A stretch of DNA of 15,063 nucleotides from Candidatus Poseidoniaceae archaeon. GTDB taxonomy: Archaea > Thermoplasmatota > Poseidoniia > Poseidoniales > Poseidoniaceae. The notes under the pieces were generated by a model that saw only the letters and a program-made list of their open reading frames with translations, was not told where the DNA came from and searched no databases. The number at the start of each line of letters is the position of its first letter. Position 1 is the stretch's first letter. Below, in pieces: positions 1-5,936 of the stretch. The stretch is taken from the NCBI GenBank assembly GCA_028822955.1, contig JAPKCL010000036.1, forward strand, positions 1 to 15,063, read 5' to 3'. The position numbers and the translations under genes were made by a program.

Positions 1-582
1 CAATCGATTGAAGATGAAGATGCGCCTCAACTTATTCGAGATCTCACTGGAATCCTTCACCCTTTGCTGATTCGCATGCGGCAATCATCAACCATTTGCA
101 TCGCTGCTGTCAACGGCGCATGTGCTGGTGGCGGACTTGGCCTTGCTCTGGCTTGTGATGCCCGTATCGCTTCAACCAAAGCCAAAATGGCTGCTTCCTA
201 TTCGGGTATGGGCTTGTCACCTGATGGTGGAACAACGTGGCTCTTACCTCGACTTGTTGGCGACCAAATCAGCCGACGGTTCTTTTTAGAAAATGAAATA
301 TGGGATGCAGAACAATGTCTTGCTGTCGGTGTCATCGATGCATTGGTCGAAGAGGAAAAACTCCTCGATGCAGCATATGGAATCGCAACACGTTGGAGTC
401 AGTGGAGTAACCATACCAAAGAAGCAACGAAGCATTTACTGGATGTACAATCAATTCATGATTTCGAAACTCACCTTAAGCATGAACGTACTTTAATCGA
501 AGCTGCTGGTACAACAACTGGTTTCAAAGAAGGCGTTACTGCTTTCATTGAAAAGCGAAAACCTAATTTCCGACAGGAGTGA
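1..582 (+). CDS. Enoyl-CoA hydratase/isomerase, PaaG-like (5' end outside window)
   Basis: C-terminal 193 residues of a crotonase-fold protein; the frame is open from base 1, so the start lies to the left. The oxyanion-hole segment NGACAGGGLGLALACDARIA (visible residues 38-57) is clear, and the end (EGVTAFIEKRKPNF) is typical of the family. The two glutamates that catalyse hydration in classical enoyl-CoA hydratases are absent: the first site reads GGGLGLA and the second is SGMGLSPDGG. The Asp of SPDGG (visible residue 75), followed by TTWLLPRLVG, is the pattern of the PaaG group (epoxyphenylacetyl-CoA or dienoyl-CoA isomerases). By family knowledge it acts on a CoA thioester in the cytoplasm, more likely isomerising than hydrating. 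It converges on the 3-hydroxyacyl-CoA dehydrogenase gene with 21 bases between stops. Family certain; the isomerase assignment is inferred from the active-site pattern. Confidence 0.9.
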   Translation, partial: QSIEDEDAPQLIRDLTGILHPLLIRMRQSSTICIAAVNGACAGGGLGLALACDARIASTKAKMAASYSGMGLSPDGGTTWLLPRLVGDQISRRFFLENEIWDAEQCLAVGVIDALVEEEKLLDAAYGIATRWSQWSNHTKEATKHLLDVQSIHDFETHLKHERTLIEAAGTTTGFKEGVTAFIEKRKPNFRQE

Positions 583-603
583 AGCGGTAGAACCAAACTG
601 TGA

Positions 604-1491
604 TCATTCAGGCATTTCGGTTTCTTCTGCCTCACCCGTTGACCAATCGTAAATTCCAAGATTTGATTTCTTCCCGAGACGACCTGCTGCAACTAACTTT
701 TCAAGCAGTGGATGTGGAGCATACGCATCATCATTGAACGAAGATTGTAAATTCTTGAGAATGTCACGGCGTACATCAAGTCCAACTAAATCAGTCAAAG
801 CAAGAGGACCCATCGGATGTTTGTAACCCAACACCATCGCAGTATCGATATCTTTTGCACTGGCCACACCATCAGCCAACATCCGGATTGCTTCATTGCC
901 CAAAACGACTCCAAGCCGACTTGTAGCAAAACCAGGAATATCTTTTACGAGAATTGTAGTTTTACCCATTGCAGTTCCAGCAGCCTGTGCTGCAGCAATA
1001 GTTGCGTCACTGGTTGAATCATGACGAACTAATTCGAGTAATTTCATAATTGGGACGGGATTGAAAAAGTGCATTCCAATCACGTTTTCAGGACGCGAAG
1101 TTGCCGACGCAATATCAGCAATTGAGAGCGACGAGGTATTGGTTCCAAGGATGGCATGCGGTGGTGCCAAACGGTCAAGTTCTGTAAAAATGGAGTGCTT
1201 GAGTTCTGGAATTTCTGGAACTGCCTCAATGACCAAGTCAGCTTGCCCAACAGCCTCTGCCATATCGGCGACAGCGTGTAAATTTGCAGACCACTGTACT
1301 TTTTGCTCTGGAGTTGTTTTTCCACGAGCAATGCCTTTGTCCCAAAATGCATCAATGCGTTGCATCCCGCGTTCAAGACCCTCAGGGAAAGCATCAAACA
1401 AATTTGTTTTCCAACCACTTTGTGCACAGATTTGTGCAATTCCTGCACCCATTGTACCTGCACCAATCACGGCGACGCAACGAATCTCCAT
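604..1491 (-). CDS. 3-hydroxyacyl-CoA dehydrogenase (3-hydroxybutyryl-CoA dehydrogenase / PaaH type)
   Basis: 295 residues, the usual size of the single-function family. It oxidises an (S)-3-hydroxyacyl-CoA to the 3-ketoacyl-CoA with NAD+. The N-terminal Rossmann motif GAGTMGAG is at residues 10-17. Expected catalytic positions are Ser120 (TNTSSLSI), His141 (MHFFNPVP) and Glu153 (LELVRH). The C-terminal dimerisation domain carries GYKHPMGPLALTDLVGLDV (222-240). At the position where the human enzyme has the active-site Asn of GFxxNR, this protein has Ser191 (PGFATSR), a variant I associate with a distinct bacterial/archaeal subgroup. ATG start; no clear ribosome site. It is the last gene of the leftward epoxidase cluster, 25 bases after the transporter stop. 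It could act on beta-oxidation intermediates in general or on hydroxyadipyl-CoA from an aromatic route; the sequence does not decide. Confidence 0.93.
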   Translation of the reverse strand: MEIRCVAVIGAGTMGAGIAQICAQSGWKTNLFDAFPEGLERGMQRIDAFWDKGIARGKTTPEQKVQWSANLHAVADMAEAVGQADLVIEAVPEIPELKHSIFTELDRLAPPHAILGTNTSSLSIADIASATSRPENVIGMHFFNPVPIMKLLELVRHDSTSDATIAAAQAAGTAMGKTTILVKDIPGFATSRLGVVLGNEAIRMLADGVASAKDIDTAMVLGYKHPMGPLALTDLVGLDVRRDILKNLQSSFNDDAYAPHPLLEKLVAAGRLGKKSNLGIYDWSTGEAEETEMPE

Positions 1492-1516
1492 GGTAAGGCC
1501 AAAGGGTTCAACTTCA

Positions 1517-2437
1517 TCATGGTTCCTTGGCTATCGGTTGCTTACTTTGAGCAAGTAAGACTCCACCAACAATCAGCAGAAATGCCACTATGAGTGATGC
1601 ACCCAATTTTTCATCAAGAATCAGATAGCCGCTAAAGATTCCAAATATAGGTACCAAATACACGTATAATGCACTTTTACCAGCGCCAATAGTGAGGATA
1701 CCATCAGCAAACCAGACGTATGAAATCACGGTTGAAAAGACTGCTAAAAAGACCATGGCAATCCAGCCATTCACCGATGGTTCCGGGATTCCAACAAACC
1801 ATGTTTCGACTGCAACCACAGGTGTGAGCATGAGAAGGCCCGCAACTGAAGACCACACGGTCAGCTGTAAAGGGGAAAGACAGCGACCGGAATCGGCTGC
1901 GGGTTCAGTCATGGCTATCTTCATTTGAATGGAGTTACATGCCCAAGCAAATGCAGCACAAGCAATCAACAGGTCACCTAAGGCTCGGTCGAAGAATGGA
2001 ATATCCACATTTGGGGAATAGAAAAACAGCACACCGACGCCACTGATTCCAAGAGCAATACCTGCGCCAAGCCGCCAGTGCATCGCTTCCTTCAGAAATA
2101 CAATCGCTAGCAATGCGGTAAAAAAGGGATTAAATGTGATCATGAGTGATGCATCGCCTGCTGCTGTATACTTCATCCCAATCATGAAAAAGGCTTGATA
2201 CAGGCATGTCGAAAAGAAACCAATCCATGCAATTCGTTTCCATTCATCTCGTGTTGGCACCATCCACTGACTGGAAAGTCGCAAGTAAACAAAGAAAAAA
2301 GCAACCGCAATAATGTAGCGAATCCAAGAGGCGACAAACGGTGCAATATCCTGTGCAATCACCCGACCTGCAGGCCAGCCAAAGCCCCAGACTGCTACGA
2401 CAAATAATAATTTGAGGTGAATCCAAAGGTGTTTCAT
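1517..2437 (-). CDS. EamA/RhaT-family (DMT superfamily) transporter
   Basis: 306 residues, almost entirely hydrophobic, with about ten predicted membrane helices arranged as two EamA repeats (roughly residues 5-140 and 155-300). The first repeat shows the family pattern of a small-residue-rich helix followed by a Pro and an Arg (WGFGWPAGRVIAQDIAPF). Known members move amino acids, nucleotides, sugars or other small metabolites across the cytoplasmic membrane; the substrate cannot be read from sequence. The start overlaps the stop of the upstream orphan gene as ATGA, so translation is probably coupled. A GGAG (2446-2449) lies 8 bases before the ATG. Position between the epoxidase/orphan pair and the dehydrogenase suggests import of a precursor or export of a product of that pathway; this is inference from context. 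Confidence 0.88.
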   Translation of the reverse strand: MKHLWIHLKLLFVVAVWGFGWPAGRVIAQDIAPFVASWIRYIIAVAFFFVYLRLSSQWMVPTRDEWKRIAWIGFFSTCLYQAFFMIGMKYTAAGDASLMITFNPFFTALLAIVFLKEAMHWRLGAGIALGISGVGVLFFYSPNVDIPFFDRALGDLLIACAAFAWACNSIQMKIAMTEPAADSGRCLSPLQLTVWSSVAGLLMLTPVVAVETWFVGIPEPSVNGWIAMVFLAVFSTVISYVWFADGILTIGAGKSALYVYLVPIFGIFSGYLILDEKLGASLIVAFLLIVGGVLLAQSKQPIAKEP

Positions 2438-2970
2438 TCATACCGCTCCAATCCAAGTTGGAGCATACGTGAACGAGGGAGACCGATTTCAGGTAATCCC
2501 GCCGCAGGAGCGTATAATTTCAATCCTTCAAGTCGAGAGACATAAAGTCCGTAACTTGCAATATCGTTAGGATTGTAAGGAGTTGGAACGCCCATTCGAG
2601 TCAAAGTCGCACAGGCTGCTTCGCTGTACAGTGGGAACAAATTGGTGGAAAAGTGCATCCACACTGAGACACGTGTAGCATCGACATGATCAAGCGTTAA
2701 GAGGTGTTCAAGTAAGGATACATCAGGATAATTCACCGTACGAAGTGTCATTTCGACCTCGTTACTGATATCCTCTGGCCATGCAAACGGAGCCTGATTT
2801 GCCCATTGGTCCGCAACACGAATATGGTCAAGTGATGCTTCGCTTTCAATGGAAAACAATGCATTGGCGTAGGACTCATCATCGACAGTGTCTGCTACCA
2901 ACTGGGGAAGCGCCTCGTAAAATGCTTCACACATGTCAACATCGATGCCGAACAGCGATACTGGAATCAT
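2434..2970 (-). CDS. Orphan protein of 178 residues in the BoxB-like cluster
   Basis: I do not recognise this protein. It is acidic and looks soluble, with no signal peptide or membrane helix. A helix-rich middle (LLEHLLTLDHVDATRVSVWMH) is followed by a Pro/Asn-rich turn (GVPTPYNPNDIASYG, residues about 128-142) and a C-terminal part rich in Leu and Gly-Leu-Pro. The gene is well supported. Its ATG has a GGAGGG ribosome site 5 bases upstream, the epoxidase gene ends 26 bases upstream, and its stop overlaps the transporter start as ATGA. Sitting directly behind a di-iron oxygenase gene, it could be an accessory subunit, a stabilising protein or an enzyme for the unstable epoxide, but nothing in the sequence proves any of these. 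It shows no [2Fe-2S], flavin or ferredoxin pattern, so it is not an obvious reductase. Confidence 0.8.
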   Translation of the reverse strand: MIPVSLFGIDVDMCEAFYEALPQLVADTVDDESYANALFSIESEASLDHIRVADQWANQAPFAWPEDISNEVEMTLRTVNYPDVSLLEHLLTLDHVDATRVSVWMHFSTNLFPLYSEAACATLTRMGVPTPYNPNDIASYGLYVSRLEGLKLYAPAAGLPEIGLPRSRMLQLGLERYE

Positions 2971-2975
2971 TCAAA

Positions 2976-2981
2976 CCCTCC
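2976..2981 (-). promoter_or_regulatory. Shine-Dalgarno site of the 178-residue gene
   Basis: GGAGGG on the minus strand, 5 bases before the ATG at 2970. It fixes the start of the orphan gene and shows that it is translated independently although it lies inside an operon. Confidence 0.75.
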
Positions 2982-2996
2982 ATCCGAGACGAATAA

Positions 2997-4157
2997 TCAA
3001 GCCTTAGCGCCAATGCCTGAGGCAATTTGGCGTGCGGAAAGGGGTTTGTTAGCAACCCATTCCTGCTTGAAAAATTCTTTGAGGTCTTCTTCATCTTGAG
3101 CGGTTGGGAGCGTCACATGCAAGTACGCCTTCCATTCTTCGTCAGTACCGGTAAAAGCTTCACCTTCTGTGGTATAGCGTTGCTTTCGGAAAGGGCCGAT
3201 TTCTCGATAGAAGTTTTCGTGAGGCACGACTAACTTCTTGCTGCCTTCAGGCAGGTAGCCGTTCAACTTTCCAACTTCACCAACGATTTCAGTGTGGTAA
3301 TGACCACGTGCTTCTTCGTTGAGAACTTCCTTGTCGACTTCAATACCTGCTTCGAGCTTCTTTCGCTCATCCCAGCGTCCTTTAACGCCCCAAACATACG
3401 ACCAGTGAGCCGATGAGGATGCGTCGACACCAAACAAATCATGTGCTGTTGAAACCCATTTGTTGAAGTAGCGTTGAAGCATATCTAATGGAACAATGCC
3501 TGCTTTAATGACGCGACGAAGGCCATTAGAACCGGTTCCAAGGTGGAACGATTCTTCCTTGAGCATTGGGCCCATGGAGGCAGCGAGGGGCTTGAACGCA
3601 GAGGTCGAGAGCATACCGAGTTGGAACTTACCGTCACGGTCAACGAACATAGTATAACAGAAGAAATCGAGCCAATGAGGCATAGGTCGATTGAATGCAC
3701 CAAGCAAGCGGTCACCGTCTTGGGCGTTGCGTTCGAGGAGTTTTTGTGCCTCACGACGTCCTTGTTGTCCAAAGTAAGTCATCAGGATGTAGGCCATTTG
3801 CCAACCGTGGCGTTGTTCTTCAGCCATGATACGTGCTGCTGCGTAGCGGTCGTAATCGGTTGGAGCAGATGCGAGGAGGTGGCGTTGTTGTTCTACGGAA
3901 GCAAATTCAGTATCACCTTGAACAGTGATCATGCTGACCAGAGCATCACGCATGCTTTGGTGGGGAACTTGAAGAGAGCGTTCCCACTTTGGACGTCCTT
4001 TGTAATCTCCGAATTCGATAACATCGCCTGCACGGTCCCAGTCAAATTGAATCGAAAGGTCAAAGTCGCCCATCCAATCACGGTTGAAGCCAACACGGTC
4101 TTGCCATTCGGTAAAGTTTGAAACCCAGTCTTCCCAGGTGTTTGGTAGGTTGTCCAT
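2997..4157 (-). CDS. BoxB-like di-iron epoxidase (benzoyl-CoA 2,3-epoxidase oxygenase-subunit family)
   Basis: 386 residues. The family uses a carboxylate-bridged di-iron centre and O2 to epoxidise the ring of a CoA thioester; BoxB acts on benzoyl-CoA with electrons from the reductase BoxA. The BoxB hallmark QGDTEFASVEQQRHLLASAP is at residues 80-99. Likely iron ligands are Glu84, Glu114 and His117 (EEQRHGW), Asp173 or Asp175 (FVDRDGKFQL), and Glu202 and His205 (EESFH); their spacing closely follows BoxB. The tail also matches (VPHENFYREIGPF, residues 311-323). It is shorter than BoxB (about 470 residues), missing N-terminal and internal C-terminal segments. No BoxA, BoxC or BoxD gene is visible nearby. 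The ATG has no ribosome site, and a 22-bp palindrome begins 38 bases upstream. Family assignment is strong; benzoyl-CoA as substrate is only a hypothesis, and another aryl- or acyl-CoA is possible. Confidence 0.87.
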   Translation of the reverse strand: MDNLPNTWEDWVSNFTEWQDRVGFNRDWMGDFDLSIQFDWDRAGDVIEFGDYKGRPKWERSLQVPHQSMRDALVSMITVQGDTEFASVEQQRHLLASAPTDYDRYAAARIMAEEQRHGWQMAYILMTYFGQQGRREAQKLLERNAQDGDRLLGAFNRPMPHWLDFFCYTMFVDRDGKFQLGMLSTSAFKPLAASMGPMLKEESFHLGTGSNGLRRVIKAGIVPLDMLQRYFNKWVSTAHDLFGVDASSSAHWSYVWGVKGRWDERKKLEAGIEVDKEVLNEEARGHYHTEIVGEVGKLNGYLPEGSKKLVVPHENFYREIGPFRKQRYTTEGEAFTGTDEEWKAYLHVTLPTAQDEEDLKEFFKQEWVANKPLSARQIASGIGAKA

Positions 4158-4195
4158 GTCATTCCGAGGTGTAGGTCTACCTTATTGCCTTTGCG

Positions 4196-4217
4196 AACAT
4201 GTTCGTACGAACATGTT
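4196..4217. promoter_or_regulatory. Perfect 22-bp palindrome, likely operator for the BoxB-like operon
   Basis: Each half is AACATGTTCGT followed by its exact reverse complement, centred between 4206 and 4207. The site can also be read as two 10-bp palindromes, GAACATGTTC (4195-4204) and GAACATGTTA (4209-4218), separated by GTAC and repeating every 14 bases. It occupies the 58-base gap between the Bat-type regulator gene (overlapping its TAA stop at 4216-4218) and the epoxidase ATG at 4157. Eight bases downstream toward the epoxidase, a weak AT-rich stretch (minus strand CAATAAGG, 4180-4187) lies about 23-30 bases before the ATG, where an archaeal TATA box of a leaderless gene would be. A site just upstream of TATA suits an activator. 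I saw no second copy in the window. Binding by the adjacent regulator is inference. Confidence 0.65.
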
Positions 4218-4842
4218 AGGGGCTACGGCGCCTAATGTCATCTGCAAAGGCATGATGCACAGTTGATTCAATACGTTGTAACTGGGCTGAAAGGGTTGAT
4301 TTAGCAACTTCGAGAACCACTGCAAGTTCAGTTAAGGTGATTCTTCGTGGCACATCATAGAAGCCTTCTTTCATCGCAGTATCAAACACATAGCGCTGGC
4401 GAGGCGTAAGCAGGCGATTGGTAACTCCACGTGTGGAAACCAGTTGATACGGGATTTCTTCATCATCAAAACCAGAGAGTAAGTCTCGAACTTTTTCTCG
4501 AGCGCATGATATCGTCCACTCGACCCAACCGTCTCTGACTTCAAACGGTGTGTGTGGAATCACTCCAACTTTGAGAAGCGGTTTGAGAAAACCTCCACCT
4601 CCTGCAATAATGTCGACGACAAAACTTTGCTTCCCGAAACTACGAACCTCTTCGATGCCTGGATGCGATACAACGGTTTCAGTGATCTCTTCACTGCACG
4701 AGGCTCGCGCAGTTCCACGGCCCTTTTGTAACGGCATGTGTTCTTCAATACGAAGAACTGCTGAAGGGTGACTTCGGGTTACATCGCCTGCCCAGTGGCC
4801 TTCTGGAAGCCGAACTTCGAGTCGGATTTGTTGGACGGCCAT
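4216..4842 (-). CDS. Bat-type (HTH_10) transcriptional regulator
   Basis: 208 residues from the ATG at 4842. The C-terminal HTH_10 domain of the bacterio-opsin activator family is clear at about residues 145-197: LTPRQRYVFDTAMKEGFYDV, then PRRITLTELAVVLEVAKSTL with the recognition helix around KSTLSAQLQRIE. The N-terminal part begins IRLEVRLPEGHWAGDVTRSHP, a common opening in archaeal members, and probably senses a signal; no PAS or GAF motif is obvious. A TTG at 4887 would extend it by 15 residues and overlap the glpX stop, but the family-typical opening fits the ATG. In Euryarchaeota these proteins usually activate nearby genes. Placed between glpX (41 bases upstream) and the epoxidase operon (58 bases downstream, with the palindrome), it is probably the operon's regulator. 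It could also be cotranscribed with glpX. Confidence 0.88.
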   Translation of the reverse strand: MAVQQIRLEVRLPEGHWAGDVTRSHPSAVLRIEEHMPLQKGRGTARASCSEEITETVVSHPGIEEVRSFGKQSFVVDIIAGGGGFLKPLLKVGVIPHTPFEVRDGWVEWTISCAREKVRDLLSGFDDEEIPYQLVSTRGVTNRLLTPRQRYVFDTAMKEGFYDVPRRITLTELAVVLEVAKSTLSAQLQRIESTVHHAFADDIRRRSP

Positions 4843-4883
4843 AAAGTGGTGTCGTAACGGACCCACTTGAAGGTCGCGGGAAA

Positions 4884-5864
4884 TCAAATATGCCGTGTTG
4901 TCTCAATTTTTCGGACTGTTCCACTTTCCACATCGATGATTTCGCCAAAGGTGGTCGTGTGTGTTTCGCCGAGAATCGCTGCCGGAAGATAACCATCACA
5001 AACACCGGAGGCGGCAAAGATTGCGTTTTCACTTTTACACAAATCATGCGCTTCCCAAAGACGGGTGAGGTCGTCGCCAACCATGTTCTCCGCACGTGCT
5101 TCTTCTTCTGGAGAACGGAAAACAAGGCGCCCTTCGAATACGCCACCTAAGCCACGTATTGCAGCAGCGGAGATTACACCTTCTGGTGCAGCACCGATGC
5201 CCATCAACAAATCGAATGGTCCGTCTTTTCGAGCAGCCCAAATTGCGCCAGATACATCGCCATCACCCATCAGTTCGAGTTGAGCACCGCTGGCTCGTAT
5301 CTCTTTGAACAGTTGAGTATGGCGTTCTCGGTCAAGTGCGACAACACGAACTTCAGAAACTGCCTTGTCAAGAACTGCGGCAGTTTGCTCAAGATTGTAG
5401 GCTACATCACCGTCAAGGCTGATATGACCAACCAGTTCAGGTCCACCTGCGATTTTATCCATATAGCAATCAGGAGCATGTAAGAGAGTCCCCCGAGGTG
5501 CAGCTGCAAGAACTGCAATTGAATTTGGGGAATTCGAGGCACAGTTATTGGTGCATTCAAGTGGGTCAACTGCAATATCAATTTGAGGAGCACCGACAAC
5601 GCCAACCATACTGCCAATTTCTTCACCGATGTAGAGCATAGGGGCTTCGTCACGCTCACCTTCACCAATGGCAACACGGCCATCAAAAGGCACATTATCG
5701 AAGGTTCGACGCATGGCTTCGACTGCAGCTTCATCAGCCTTGTCTTTTTCACCAAGACCGCGCCATGCAGCACTGGAAATAGCCGCTTGGTCTACGGCTT
5801 CTAAGAAGTGGTGGTAGAGGTCGCCAACGCTGCCCATGATTTGAGACGGGCGCGCCCCATCCAT
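4884..5864 (-). CDS. glpX: Fructose-1,6-bisphosphatase, class II (GlpX)
   Basis: 326 residues, normal for GlpX, which hydrolyses fructose 1,6-bisphosphate to fructose 6-phosphate in gluconeogenesis using Mg2+ or Mn2+. Family landmarks in order: WRGLGEKDKADEAAVEAMR (34-52), VAIGEGERDEAPMLYIGEE (64-82), DIAVDPLECTNNCA (96-109), LDRERH (178-182), GDGDVSGAI (200-208) and GIGAAPEGVISAAAIR (222-237). Metal ligands expected at Asp97, Asp100 and Glu228 are present. Two departures stand out: the normally invariant Gly of DPxEGT is Cys104, and the usual GRGDK is GLGEK. The Thr after the changed residue is kept. Many Euryarchaeota use a different FBPase (class V FBPA/P), so GlpX here points to a bacterial-like carbon metabolism. 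ATG start; it may lead a transcript that continues into the Bat-type regulator. Confidence 0.93.
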   Translation of the reverse strand: MDGARPSQIMGSVGDLYHHFLEAVDQAAISSAAWRGLGEKDKADEAAVEAMRRTFDNVPFDGRVAIGEGERDEAPMLYIGEEIGSMVGVVGAPQIDIAVDPLECTNNCASNSPNSIAVLAAAPRGTLLHAPDCYMDKIAGGPELVGHISLDGDVAYNLEQTAAVLDKAVSEVRVVALDRERHTQLFKEIRASGAQLELMGDGDVSGAIWAARKDGPFDLLMGIGAAPEGVISAAAIRGLGGVFEGRLVFRSPEEEARAENMVGDDLTRLWEAHDLCKSENAIFAASGVCDGYLPAAILGETHTTTFGEIIDVESGTVRKIETTRHI

Positions 5865-5887
5865 GAATGAAACGGTTTAAATCGATG

Positions 5888-5920
5888 TTCAAAAAGATAG
5901 AAATCTCTTTTCAAAAGATA
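5888..5920 (+). repeat. Near-identical direct repeat upstream of glpX
   Basis: TTCAAAAAGATA (5888-5899) and TTCAAAAGATA (5910-5920) occur 22 bases apart in the 72-base gap between bioY and glpX, which are both transcribed leftward. They lie 24-56 bases before the glpX start. They could be a paired regulator site for glpX, or chance in an A-rich spacer. A TTTAAA about 12-17 bases before the glpX ATG could be part of a core promoter but is nearer the start than a leaderless TATA box would be. Confidence 0.35.
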
Positions 5921-5936
5921 ATCCTGTCGTTTTTCC

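Noticed and set aside
1061..1558. Plus-strand open frame of 165 codons opposite the dehydrogenase gene
   Set aside because: It is antisense to well-conserved Rossmann-fold sequence, and its low-complexity Ser/Ala-rich product looks like a shadow.
3543..4121. Plus-strand open frame of 192 codons opposite the epoxidase gene
   Set aside because: It lies wholly antisense to a gene with clear BoxB motifs, and its translation has no recognisable pattern; it is a shadow frame.
1..4157. A complete phenylacetate (paa) or benzoyl-CoA (box) degradation cluster
   Set aside because: Only an epoxidase subunit, a PaaG-like isomerase and a dehydrogenase are present; no reductase, ring-cleavage enzyme, CoA ligase or thiolase is visible.
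4196..4217. The palindrome as a transcription terminator for the regulator
   Set aside because: The stem is AT-rich, has almost no loop and is not followed by a T-tract on the transcribed strand; its position before the epoxidase start fits an operator better.
4843..4887. TTG start for the Bat-type regulator overlapping the glpX stop
   Set aside because: The family-typical opening begins at the ATG at 4842, and the extra 15 residues match nothing expected.
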